Under the pieces are notes generated by a model that was given only the letters and a program-made list of their open reading frames with translations, did not search any database and was not told the origin of the DNA. DNA of 64,000 bases, from assembly GCA_958510875.1 (NCBI GenBank), contig OY294067.1, positions 258,975,736 to 259,039,735 on the forward strand, given 5' to 3'. Position numbers and translations under genes: made by a program. Within the stretch, counting starts at the first letter, position 1, and the number at the start of each line of letters is the position of its first letter. Shown one piece after another: positions 43,060-54,019 of this stretch. The DNA is from Endomychus coccineus (Eukaryota; Arthropoda; Insecta; Coleoptera; Endomychidae).

Positions 43060-44125
43060 TTTCTCGTAGAATCTACACATTTGGAAGATTGGGGAAAATA
43101 ATAACGTATTTGTTCTTCAGACTGGTAGATAAAATGCTTGTGTGGAACGGGTGTGAGCAGAATTAACATGTAAATTCAGCCTTGATAAAATCACAGGACA
43201 GTCAACCAGGTTATGAATGTCCTTATAAAATGTCCTTACGTCTATATAACTCTAGACAAGAGAATCTATCTGATAGAGCCTGGTGGAGAAGTCCAATAGA
43301 TGAATAATTACCATCAGCTTTGAAGGATACATATTTTTGGAAACGCCGATTCACTCGCTCCATTTTGTTTATATAAATTTTATAATGGGGGTTCCACACA
43401 ATTGAAGCATATTCGAGCTTAGCACGAACAAATGAATTACATTATATTGTTATTGAATCACTATTGTTAAATAGGCGGCAATTCCGGATGATAAAGCCCA
43501 GCATTCTGTAGGCGCTAGAAACAATTGATTCAATGTGAGAGGCAAATAACAATTCCGCGTTCAACAAAACTTCCAAGTCTCTGAAACTGTAGGAACGAGC
43601 GAGAGCTGTGTCAACAAGTTTGTGATTGTAAATAATAGGCGTAATGTTCTTGGTGAAACACATTAAGATGCACTTACTCATACTAAGCTCCAGATGATTT
43701 ATTACACACCAGGTACTGAGTGCATCCAACTCATACTGCAGTGAGATACAACATGAAGAATGCTTTACTGCGGAGTGAAGTTTTGAATCGTCTGCGTGAA
43801 GAAAAAAATAACAGACAAATAAAGAAGAAATGTCATTGATAAACAAATTGAATAGGAGTGGTCCAAGTACTGACCTTTGAGGTACACCTGAGGTGGCATA
43901 AAATAAATACCTCTATACTCTACATATTGATATCTATCACTTAGGTAAAAATTCCAAAATTCAATCAAATGATTTGCAAATCCAAAGCTAGACATTTTAT
44001 TCAATAAAATACTGTGATTCATTTTAGCAAAATCGGGGTAGATACAATCAAGTATTGACTGTAGAAACCTAAGTTAATAACAGTTGATTTGCCAGACCTG
44101 AACCCATGCTGCTCAGGCATCTCCT
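43060..44125 (-). pseudogene. LINE reverse transcriptase, 3' half, decayed
   Basis: Minus-strand order: PEQHGFRSGKSTV (about 44118-44080), DFAKMNHSILLNKMSSFGF (about 44037-43980), a frameshifted PQ..SVLGPLLFNLFINDISS (about 43890-43833), and the catalytic FLHADDSKL (about 43800-43775). Then a thumb with LEYASIVWNPHYKIYINKME (about 43420-43360) and a C-terminal SAHTRSTQAFYLP (about 43160-43120). This is a jockey/BS-like LINE. The ADD box is intact but frameshifts and stops elsewhere kill it. The 5' half is absent. Confidence 0.88.
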
Positions 44126-44218
44126 ATAAATGTAAAGGATCATAAAAGCCTATGCTATTCAATGACAACTCTTCTATAATGACAAACGCGTTGAGATTAA
44201 GCTTTGAAGAGAAGAACA

Positions 44219-44290
44219 TAGATAGTGGTGCAATTGGTTAACACACTGGACTAGACATCCAGAAATGTGGGTTCGAATTCCACATATGGT
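44219..44290 (+). pseudogene. tRNA-like sequence (tRNA pseudogene or SINE head)
   Basis: Box A TGGTGCAATTGG (44226-44237) and box B GGTTCGAATTCC (44270-44281) both match RNA polymerase III consensus. The anticodon arm CTGGA-CTAGACA-TCCAG gives a 7-base loop, with AGA in the anticodon position. The T arm GTGGG-TTCGAAT-TCCAC pairs. The acceptor strands do not pair, so it is not a working tRNA. It may be the head of a SINE, although no body repeat was found elsewhere in the window. Confidence 0.55.
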
Positions 44291-44549
44291 TCAATGTGTT
44301 ACATATATAGCATACCATTTTACGTTTTTGCTTAGAAATTAACTTGTTGATCAAAGATTTGTAGTAACTATTGTCGATAGCTATTTTCTGAAGTTTCTCA
44401 ACTTTGTTGATATAATTTAACCGGCTCAGAGGAACATTTAAGAATCTATGAACAAGGCTATTGAATGGAGTTCTATTATAATTAATTGGTGGATTCAGCT
44501 AGATGTAAGCAAAATCCATAAAACCGTTTAGACTATACCTTCGATAAAG

Positions 44550-44836
44550 TTTCCGACTTCGACAACTGCAAATGCTATGTGGGTCAAACTAAAAGAAATA
44601 TTCTAGCTGAAAAATATGGTTCCTATAAAATAATAATGAAAAATCAGCAACCTATTTCAAATACAGGTCATACCATTCCTCGAAAAAATGCAATACTATT
44701 TAGACAGAGTAACGACAAATGTCTAGGTAATTCAGAAAAGATGAAAAAGTATATGCAAAAAAAGAATTTGATGGATTCAGACTCATCTCCAGCTGGGTGT
44801 AATGACTTATTTAAACTACTTACTAATTCCAAATAG
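44550..44836 (+). pseudogene. Penelope GIY-YIG endonuclease fragment
   Basis: FDNCKCYVGQTKRNILA (about 44559-44610) is the GIY-YIG core of Penelope-type endonucleases (a Cys pair before YVGQTxR). The frame stays open for 85 codons to 44836, ending LLTNSK. The middle no longer shows the usual HC..H pattern, so it is probably rearranged. Confidence 0.6.
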
Positions 44837-44839
44837 TAT

Positions 44840-45515
44840 TTGAACGGGGTTGATTTGTTTGTGGAGTCGTGAATATTGATTATACACTATTTTGCTCGTA
44901 GTTAATGAAACTCGAAATCTTGTAGTTTTATTTACCCTTACTACAAATGCTAAAGTAAAATTGCTGAATCTTCAGATATAAATTAATGATTGAATTGTTG
45001 TTATATAATAATTGATGTATTGGAATACTGAGATATATTTATTGTGATATTTGTTGTAACCTCTGAAAAACTTGATATACTGCATTACTCCACAATTATA
45101 TTCAATAACTTGGAATTTAGGGGGTGAAAACCTTATGCGGAATTCACCAATAGGATCTTAACAATAAATATTACGTATGGGAGATAGATGCCACACTAAC
45201 ATCTTGAGACCATCTGAATTAAAATTACTCTAATTATGCTAAGGATTGTTGACTGGGTTTTCATGATCATGGTATGTGAAGAAACTTACCAACAGACAAA
45301 GTAATAAGCCAAATAACAATCCTCTAAACAACTATTAAGACCAGGTCAACAACACGGTGCATATTAGGTATTAGAAAAATATCGTTAATATCTATTCTAA
45401 AAATATAAGTTCCTGGTAATTCATTTATTATCCCTTATACCTAACTAAATTTTAATATTAAAGCATGCTCTTCTGTTACTCCATTTAAGTTCTCAACAAG
45501 GGACATTTTGATTTT
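44840..45515. other. No feature recognised
   Basis: AT-rich, with no motif in any frame. Confidence 0.5.
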
Positions 45516-45519
45516 TAAA

Positions 45520-45611
45520 GTTTACTCTGTTGATGACTACTGGGTAGCTGAAAGGTTCTCAGCACTTTAACAGTATTTTTACTGAATAAGGGTGATTGTT
45601 TTTTTATAGTC
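45520..45611 (+). repeat. Right half of the 180-bp MITE family
   Basis: TTTACTCTGTTGATGACTAC, TGGGTAGCTGAAAGGTTCTC, CACTTTAACAGTATTTT and ACTGAATAAGGGTGATTG follow the right arm of 20501-20684. Confidence 0.8.
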
Positions 45612-45619
45612 AAATTATA

Positions 45620-46600
45620 TTGAACTTATCGACTACAGGCCAGACAAAATGAAGTTTTGTTCTCTAGGCAACATCCAGTCCATTTCATTTTGGAGCCAAT
45701 TGAGAAAATCAGCAGACGTTAACATTTGATGCGGAATTGCAATACTCATCACGGAATTAGTTATTAAATTGACTCTAGTTATCCTGAGCACACAAGTTTG
45801 TTGGAAAAATAATTAATCTATTTTTAATCATCTATAATTACATTTAGACGTTTGCCGATAACAGTATCATATTTTGTGAAACTAAATTTTTCGCTTGGGG
45901 ATAGAAATGAAATACGATGACATGTGAGTCACGTGTGTGACGTACGCAAGATAGTAACGAAATCCCAGTAGGCCGTAGGCAACCTTCCACCACAGAACCA
46001 CACCACTCACCGCACCTAGGTGACGTGACTTAATATACTTTACCTTTTTGTCGCATATCATGCGATACGACCGTTTCTATCTGGATAGCTTATCAGTATT
46101 TTTACACTACTTTTTTAGTCGCCTAAATTGTTTAACAATGCTGATCTCTATCAATTATTTAAAATTAGTGGGTTTCGACTCTATAATAACTACACGGGTG
46201 TTTTAATGGAACGTCACGAATCTAATGAAAATAATACCCACATCTACCATAATCCAGTCACATTTAATTCTACCTTTAACAATACGGAGTAATTTATTAG
46301 TAATATAAATGTCTGCGACTTTATACTTATTTGTTGTAGAATATTTGATATAGCTCGTTATAAGCACGCACTCACACAGTGCTTGTAACCCCTAAATACC
46401 TTTCGTATATGAATTATAACACTTTCATGCCAATCATCGATAAACGTTCCATGTGAAACCTATTCGAAATGTCAGCAGTGTGCAGTGTTTTATAAATTCC
46501 AGCAAGAACGGAAGGGTGTGTGTGCCAGTGGCGGCTTCTTTGGGTAGGCAGGGAAGGCGTTACATACACTCCATACATACAGCTAAGGAATAGAAAAATA
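45620..46600. other. No gene; a lone hAT-like end near the right
   Basis: CAGTGGCGGCTTCTTTGGG at 46526-46544 shares its first 11 bases with the end of hAT B. No partner end or transposase was found nearby. The rest shows nothing recognisable. Confidence 0.45.
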
Positions 46601-46617
46601 AGTTATAATTATTCAAA

Positions 46618-47890
46618 AATGTCTTTTGCAATGGAGTGATACTTAGTGGGAAGGTTCTCTTGTGGTTGCCGACTGTGACCAAGACTTTCAATAGTCACCT
46701 GGTGCTCAGGATACCCTGATTATCTAGGTCATCTCCATGGATTGATTTTTAATATGCTTTGAAACGCAACCAAATTCGTATCTCTGAGGTTTTTGGGGTC
46801 GCTGAGCACGATTCCGGTGCCGGATTTGAACTACGGCGCACCTGGGGATCAGGACATCCTGGTACTATCGTCGTCTCTAGGGAATTTGTGAAATTATCTT
46901 TTGGAATGGAATGAAACTTGTGAGGGAGGTTTTTTTGAGGTGGTCGGTTGTGACCATGACCTTCAATAGTCACCTGCTGGTCAGGATACTCTGATGACCT
47001 AAGTCAATTGTTTTTTAATAGGCTCTGAAATAGAGCCAAATTCGTATCTCCGGGTTTTTTGAGATCGCTGAACACGATTCTGGAGTCGGAATCAGAAATA
47101 ATAAAAATAATTATGATAATGAAACTACGTGATTTTAATTTATACAATATTTTTAATAAATAATTCGAAAAGTTGAAGTTGAAGTTCGTGTTTTACGATA
47201 TTGTTTTTGTTGTTTTTTCCTGTAAACTCATCTGTTGTAGATTGATTCTTAAAAAATCAAACCCAATTATTAAAATTTACAACATTTAAAATCAAAAATT
47301 TTCCACTATTATTTTCTTCGCACTTGAAAAATTCAATCAAGTTGATTACTGTGCGAAAGGTATTTTCTGAATCCTTTGTTATCGACAACACATTGATTCC
47401 GACTCCAGAATCGTGCTCAGCGGCCCCAAAAACCTCCGAGATACGAATTTGGTTGCGTTTCAAAGCTTATTAAGAAACAATCCATGGAGATGACCTAGGT
47501 CATCAGGGTATCCTGACCCACAGGTGACTATTGAAAGTCTTGATCACGACCCGTATGCTCAAGAGAACCTGCCCAGCAGGTTAAATCCCATTCCAAAAGA
47601 TAATTTCACGAATTCCCTTGAGACGACAATAGTACCAAGACGTCCTGATCCACAGGTGGGCCGTAGTTCAAATCCGGCACTGGAATCGTGTTCAACGACC
47701 CCAAAAACATCAGAGATGCGAGTTTGGTTGCGTTTCAAGGCATATTAAAAATCAATCCATGGAGATGACCTAGATAATCAGGATATCCTGAGCACCAGGT
47801 GACTATTGAAAGTCTTGATCACAGCCGGTAACTACAAGAGAATCTTCCCGACAAGTATCACTCCATTGCAGAAGAGATTCTGCCGAATTC
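46618..47890. repeat. Giant inverted repeat 1 with about 275-bp subrepeats
   Basis: The left arm (about 46618-47096) is the reverse complement of the right arm (about 47389-47890). Each arm holds nearly two tandem units of about 275 bp, with CCATGGAGATGACCTAG, AGGTGACTATTGAAAGTC and the motif GGAATCGTGATCAGCGACCC (or close variants) in each. The motif lies at about 46791, 47055 (both inverted), 47405, 47682 and 47957 (forward). The 290-base centre is AT-rich and unique. A partly similar tail continues to about 48000. No transposase. Open frames across the arms are repeat translation only. Confidence 0.85.
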
Positions 47891-47999
47891 CCTGGAGACG
47901 GCGATATTACCCGGATGTACTGAGCCCCAGGTGCATTGTAGATGGCATCTGCCACCGGAATCGTGATCGGCGACCCCAAAAACCCCCGGGTGAGAAATT

Positions 48000-48625
48000 T
48001 TGGCTATATTTGGACATGTTTTCAACATTTTTAATATTATCTCCTGAAAGTGCATTCAAAGAGATGCATTTTCCTCTGCTAAAATGCACATAAGAAGAAA
48101 AAAAATGGTAACATTTTTTCTAAACGATTTTCTGAATCGATTAAAATTTTTTTTATCAAAATCGGTTCATCCGATTTTCTCTTTTTTTACTTTAGCCTTT
48201 TTTCTACTTTATTTCCTCGCCTAAATAGTGTATTCAATAATTCGTGTTATGAAATATATGATTGGCTCACGGGAAGTTACTCATTAATAAAATTATTTTG
48301 TTGGTCTTGTGCTCTCTTTGGGGAAGGTAGTGGAACAACATCGTCGAAAAGGGATGTTCAGATATGAAAAAAGTATGTCGTTCTTTAGAGAAACATAACA
48401 GGAGCAAGGACCATATCACTTAAAATTGTAAGTTCGTCATGTTAGGGAAAGAAAACATTGCTACAGCAGTAGATACCTCTCGACAAATTTAATTCGATAA
48501 AGGTTTGGAAATATTGAAGACACTTGAAAAAACATTGGATAATTGTATCAGAAATTTTGCACTGGAAGAGAAATCTCTCTACCATTGTTAGCATGCATAT
48601 ACTGGAGACAGCTCTAGAATAGACG
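48000..48625. other. No feature recognised
   Basis: AT-rich, with T-rich tracts near 48110-48220. No motif. Confidence 0.5.
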
Positions 48626-48629
48626 GAAA

Positions 48630-49160
48630 TAGCTCTCTGTATCTTCCTTGACATCGAAGGAGACTCAGATAACGCGTCTCACGGATCTATGAAGCCCTCC
48701 CTCGAGAGGAGGAACGGAGACCAAACCTCATCCAGATGGATGGAGAAATGCTACGGACCAGAAGAATGGGAACAAATGTGACAGAGAACACTATTAAAGT
48801 AAATACGCAAAGAGAATGCTTACAATGGGGGGGGGGGGGGGGGGAGGGTAGTATTATCACCTCTACTGTGAAGCCTTGTAGTGGACGATTTCTTAGTGGA
48901 CCTAGCCCTCAAAGGAATCCGATGCCAAATATGAGCAGATGATATGATGTTAATCGCTAGAGGTAAGTTTCTTAGCATTCTAAAAGATATTCCACAAAAT
49001 CTGAAGATCACAGAAGCATGATGTAAGTCAGCCAAACTAAGAATCAAACCTAGTAAAATCATAATGGTCACCGTTACCTGGAAAGGGTAAATGAGGAACA
49101 TGACACGAATCTAGCTGAAAGACTAGGTCAAATATCTAGGTTTAACTTTATTTCATTACA
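48630..49160 (+). pseudogene. R1-group-like LINE reverse transcriptase, palm fragment
   Basis: LDIEGDSDNASHGSMK (about 48651-48700) is motif A with its catalytic Asp. MLRTRRMGTNV and NTQREC follow (about 48745-48820). The QGGVLSPLLW block is corrupted by a G homopolymer, after which frames resume as LLVDLALKGIRCQIYADDMM (about 48892-48950, the YADD box). Then come KSAKLRINPSKIIMV and KYLGLTL (about 49025-49150). The wording fits LINEs of the R1/I group. Frameshifts and stops make it dead. Confidence 0.82.
48827..48844 (+). repeat. 18-base G homopolymer inside the reverse transcriptase
   Basis: It lies where the Gly-Gly codons of the conserved QGG block should be. It looks like slippage expansion of a GGxGGx stretch, or an assembly or sequencing artefact. 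Confidence 0.9.
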
Positions 49161-49199
49161 TTTGTCAAACTGTAAAAGGGTTCGCCCCAATAATAAATA

Positions 49200-51660
49200 A
49201 ATGGATAACTGAACACTAGATAAGACACATAATATGGTCAGTGAAGAATGTACGTGAGAAGGCGATAGGTACCCCCCAATGGTGTGCCGAAGGATGACAG
49301 GTAGAACACGGGGAAGTTCACCTGAAATAAAGCTCTGGTTCTAAACCATGGTGGTGGCCTATCCTCACATATTTTAGCACTGTGAAAATGATCAAAGTTG
49401 ATTGCGCAAGGTATATTGTACCTATTTCATGCTGGTTGTACAGATATTTTTATTTATGGTGCCAAAATAATATTTTTTTCGATTGTTGTCGTTGAGTAAC
49501 CACTTCCCTAGGCAGACCTTGAATAATACATATAAAGAAGATGGTGTTAACATACATCATTGGTATAACTTAAAGCTATTACAAGGATCACATTGGTACA
49601 GATGATAGTTCGTCGGGTGAATCAGTGACTATTTGGAAAGAGGATATTCTGAATTAGGTACATTACAAATAATTTGAATTATTTGTTAAAATAAGTGAAC
49701 AATTCCTAATTTTCTTTGTTACACAGTTTATTGAATCAAATGATTAGAACAATATATCAGCTTGGGCTATGACGTAATTTCCTTCTCACTGCGAGCAATC
49801 CATATGAATCAAACGGAAGGTATTATTCATAGGATTCATTCTAATTTTGGTCATAGTTTATCTATAAAATGAGACCATTTAGTGGAGATTTGGCAAACAT
49901 TGATAATATTAATAATAATAAATTTTTTCTGCAATAGCGATTTTATCCATTGGAACATCCCAAAGTTACATCCAGCTATATGAACTCCAGCGTAATGCAA
50001 AAATGTCTCTTAAATATACAGAATATTCATTTTCAATGTCAAACTGGATAAACGTCTTGAGGGGTACTTCGCTTTGAATCTTTAATAAAATGCATTTTTC
50101 GAAAAGAATCTACAGGTGTAGAATATCATCACTTCCGTATTACCAGGACTTCATTTCAACTTTGTTATTTCAAATAGAACACCCGAATTTTGCCAATTTT
50201 GATTTCTTCATTTTAAACTTGGAGTGATATTGATCGTACAATCATATCTCGATTCTCAACGGTTTTTGATTTACAACAATTTCAAATGTCTTTTGCTTTA
50301 ATATTGCGCTTGCAGAGTTTTAATTTATTGCGATTATCTTCAAAACTGATTTATGAAATTTAATGATTTTTCGATATAATACTTATCTGTCAATAACTTA
50401 TAAAAGTGTAGAAGAAGATTTTGCATGTTATCAGCTTCCTGTTTTTACTACAAATAGTCGCATTTTTCATTGAATCTTTTACCAAATTTGCTCAAAAATA
50501 TAAATTTCAGTCCCATGGTACCTCATACGTAGATAGATGAGGTTATCTGTTATTTAGTCAGTAAAATACATTTGCAATCAAGTACCTCTCTCATGGCATA
50601 TTCACATTAATTTTTTAACAGTACCTACTGCAAAAGCTATATTTTTTCAATTGTAATAGCTCTAAAATAGTTGAGAATCAAGGTACTCGCTCTTAATTTC
50701 TATGAAGACACCGAAAATGCAAGAAAGGTGGGTTTCATTTGATATAACAGAGTTGATAGCATCATCCGGTATAACTAGATGTGAGACAGGTTGAAAATAT
50801 CTTAGAATTGTAGATCTCTCTCGAAAAACCTTACAACAAGAATTTAAAAGGATATTCTCTGAAGGTACGTGTAGGGTATGTCGAAAATAAACATCCTGTA
50901 GAGTTAGAGAGAAGGTTCATGCATGTATACAGAGCAATAATCTGTCTTCTCAAAGATAAACATGCAATGTATTAATTACAAATAGCTATTACAGATGATT
51001 AGATGCTTTTCGGGATGAAGATAAACTTACAACGAGAATGTAGCATTAGTTGTTGGCGGGCATCACGCATACTTTCGAGATGTCAGATAATTATTCGAAA
51101 GAGTTAGATATTATCAATTTGCATGGAACGGCTTTAGTTTGATTAGCATGGAAATATTATAATTAGCATTCACAATGTGCTCACAATCAGAAATAAACTA
51201 GCATGTAACACTGCTTAATTATCATATTTTCATTAATAATCCCAGCTGTTTCAACATCTTATTAACTATAACTATGTATGTGACTATTTCTCATATTCTG
51301 ATATTAATAATTCCAATGGAATTTACCATGGGGTTTGAATAGATGTATGTTAATAGCAGTGTACTGGTACTTACAGGTTGGAATATATACTTTCGTTCTT
51401 AGTGATTATTCTCTGAAGATTAATAGATACATTAACTTACTATTCTACTTTTAATGCGGATGTTTAATGTAAAATCACTTTATATAATGAACTAAGTTCA
51501 AAAATCAATAATACGAAATACAAAGTGCCTAAACGGTAACCGAAATAATATACCGAAACTCTATGGGTCAATACTTATAATTTTCAGAGAATATCTGGAT
51601 AATTAAAAACAATTGGGAAATTACCAAGCAAATAAATAATTGTCGCTTTTTGACTGCAAA
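49200..51660. other. AT-rich intergenic sequence, no gene recognised
   Basis: The longest empty stretch in the window. The first 250 bases may be the decayed thumb of the R1-like LINE. Nothing else shows a coding motif, an RNA gene or a repeat shared with other parts of the window. Confidence 0.55.
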
Positions 51661-51671
51661 TTAGTTGTGCA

Positions 51672-52210
51672 CTTCATGGGATGATCATGAGAAGTCCATT
51701 GCGAAAACAGCTTCACAAAAACTTCCGTGCCAAGAACTCATTTACATTTCAGCAGCTCCTCATAATCTACAAAGCACAGATTCGACCTGTCCTGGAGTAC
51801 TGTTCACATGTTTGGAGTTCGGTTCCCAAACATACGCTGAAGCTCTTGCATTCTATCCAGAAGAGAGCTATTCGGCTGATGATGTCGCATTTACCAGATC
51901 ATCGTAGAAAAGTGGGCGATCTCTCCCTTTTCTAGAGATAGTTCCATGGTCGGTTTCCATCAGAAATCTCTTCTGTTGTTCCATCACTAGAGATTCGAGA
52001 TAGGTGGACTAGACGAGCTCAAGCTAGTCACTTCTTTATTGTCAAGCTTCAGACCTACATAACTTCTTCCTCCCAAACTTCATTTTTCTATCGAACAGGG
52101 AAGTTGTGGAACTCTTTACCTAGTGAGGTCTTTTCCTATGCCTCCATTCCTTCGAAAAAAATTCGAATGCCTATCTCCTCTCCTAACATTCCACTGCTGG
52201 CCCACACGAT
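51672..52210 (+). pseudogene. C-terminal fragment of the second LINE family (copy b)
   Basis: An 84-codon frame from 51681 reads MRSPLRKQLHKNF, then IIYKAQIRPVLEYCSHVWSS, then SIQKRAIRLM, and RRKVGDLSLF. After a frameshift RWTRRAQASHFF and FYRTGKLWNSLP follow. This is the thumb and C-terminal part of a CR1/Jockey-like LINE. The DNA aligns with 26050-26625 over nearly its whole length, and this copy is the less damaged of the two. Confidence 0.85.
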
Positions 52211-52387
52211 ACTCTTGGAACATTCTGTGTTATCCTCATGTGTAGTCAAAATATAAAAAGAAGTTGGATAAGTATCAAAAGTTGAAACTTTCAACAGCTG
52301 TTTTATTCCGGTTTAAAAAACTATTAATAGTCCGCATACACTATAACACTTGGTATAAAAAGAATTAAACAAAAGTGATTGTTAAAT

Positions 52388-52690
52388 TACCGAAGTATTA
52401 TTTGCTATCAAGTACCCATCATCGGAGTAAAGCAAATGTTGAATCAAATGATTCTGTTTCAATACCATTTCGAGCTAATAGTCTAAATAAAGTAAATAAA
52501 TTTCAAATGTTATTTAAACAGGCACAATTGAAAGTATAAATGAAATACATTAATTCAAAATAGTAATTAAAGAGGAACATTCTGATTTCTAATACAGTTT
52601 TCTCTAATAATGGCTACTTGGTAGCTGTACGGTGATAAGTGCTCTTACAGTATTTTCTGTCGATAATTGAGATTATTTCTTTTTATAGTG
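52388..52690 (+). repeat. MITE family copy split by about 165 bp
   Basis: The left arm piece TATCAAGTACCCATCATCGG (52407-52426) and the right arm piece TAATGGCTACTTGGTAGCTG to TATTTCTTTTTATAGTG (about 52608-52690) belong to the family of 20501-20684. The insert between them is AT-rich with no recognised feature. Confidence 0.7.
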
Positions 52691-52699
52691 CTATTACAT

Positions 52700-53910
52700 C
52701 GGAATAAAATAAAAGGTTTAGGTTACGTCTCAGATTTCATCCAAACATTTCCAATACCTACAATATAGAAGGAGGAACCATGAAAGATGTGACTAAGATA
52801 CCAATTTTGACGTTATACCTCACCTTACACTGTCATAGCTCTAAATTTGTATCCTAAACCTCCATCAAATACCTTAAACTATAGGTACATTGATTCGTAC
52901 GTGAGTGGATTTTCATTTGAGAAATTTAAAAATTACTGTAATCTTAGAGCTGACTAATTTGTCATCTTTATGACATAAAAATTTTCGGGTTTCAGTTTAT
53001 ATTTTATATTTAATTTTTTTAAGCTAATGAAGCAAAATATATGCATATTTGCATATAGGTACTGATGCATATAACTCGTTTTTGACAACGTTATTGCATA
53101 TTATAGTACTCTCCCGTGAATAGTGTATAATCTACATCTGATCATTTCTGTGATAAGAACCTACCTAATTTTGAATGACGATTTTCCTTTGAAAATATCT
53201 TCTCCCTTATGCTAAAGATTCTCAAATAATACATATTTATGATATTTAGGTACGTGTAATATTGTGTATTCTTTGATATTGAAAAATAATCAATTCAAAT
53301 AAACTGGAGCTCCATCAAAAGTTATTGAATTTAGCATAACACCGAAGTTCTTTGTTAATTGTAGAGAGATATTGATTAATCAATGCAGATACCCAACAAA
53401 TTCACTATCTCTTTGTCATTTAGTGCCTTTATAAAAAAATAGTCGATAGGAATTCCCCACGAAAAATTGATTCCTACACCCATAAAACTAAAACGAAAAC
53501 GAAAGTAAAGAAAACAACGAACGAACATATTGAAATACAATATTAGCCATATAATAGTCTTATTAGATATATGTTCGCTAGTCAAGAAGCATTTAGAGAC
53601 CTTCCCATCAAAAAAAAGTATAGCAGTCATCAAAACGCACGGTGAAGTAACCGACATTATTGAGAAACTAGAAACCAAAAACCTTCGTTTGTATAATTCT
53701 AACTCATATTCGAACAAATGCGAAATAAGTGACAAATTTCAATAATTTTTCCTCTTATTTTTTGCCTATTTTGGCATTTTTTGTTGCATATGTGCATGCA
53801 TATTACAGCATTTTGGTAATGCATATAGTCTGACGTCTTATCACTTAAGTATATTTGTTAAAAGAGAGACATTGAACAAAACATAAGAATGTGAATATTG
53901 GCTTTCAAAT
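52700..53910. other. Probable decayed DNA-transposon remnant, no gene confirmed
   Basis: ATATGCATATTTGCATATAGG (first 20 bases noted) near 53040 and TGCATATGTGCATGCATATT near 53784 resemble the subterminal repeats of hAT A. Two overlapping open frames between them (53376-53735 minus, 53530-53745 plus) show no transposase motif. Confidence 0.3.
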
Positions 53911-53917
53911 TTACTGA

Positions 53918-53995
53918 ATTTCTTATATATAAAAATTCTCGGGAATAGGTCATATTAACACTTTGTTTTAAATTTTTGTCTTACAAACAAACCTG
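53918..53995 (-). repeat. Inverted Penelope terminal-repeat end
   Basis: On the minus strand: AAGACAAAAATTTAAAAC, AAAGTGTTAATATGACC, TATTCCCGAGAATTTTTAT. This is the inverted counterpart of 55570-55640, so the reverse transcriptase between them is bracketed by inverted repeats. Confidence 0.7.
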
Positions 53996-54019
53996 TTAGC
54001 AAAATTTTGATAGCAACTT

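Noticed and set aside
44219..44290. Functional tRNA gene
   Set aside because: The acceptor strands do not pair, so it was recorded as a pseudogene or SINE head.
47524..48093. Several frames with a repeated RPQKP-like or SNPALES-like wording
   Set aside because: They are translations of the subrepeats in giant inverted repeat 1.
53376..53745. Overlapping 119- and 71-codon frames as a gene
   Set aside because: They oppose each other, and neither has a recognisable motif or splice context.
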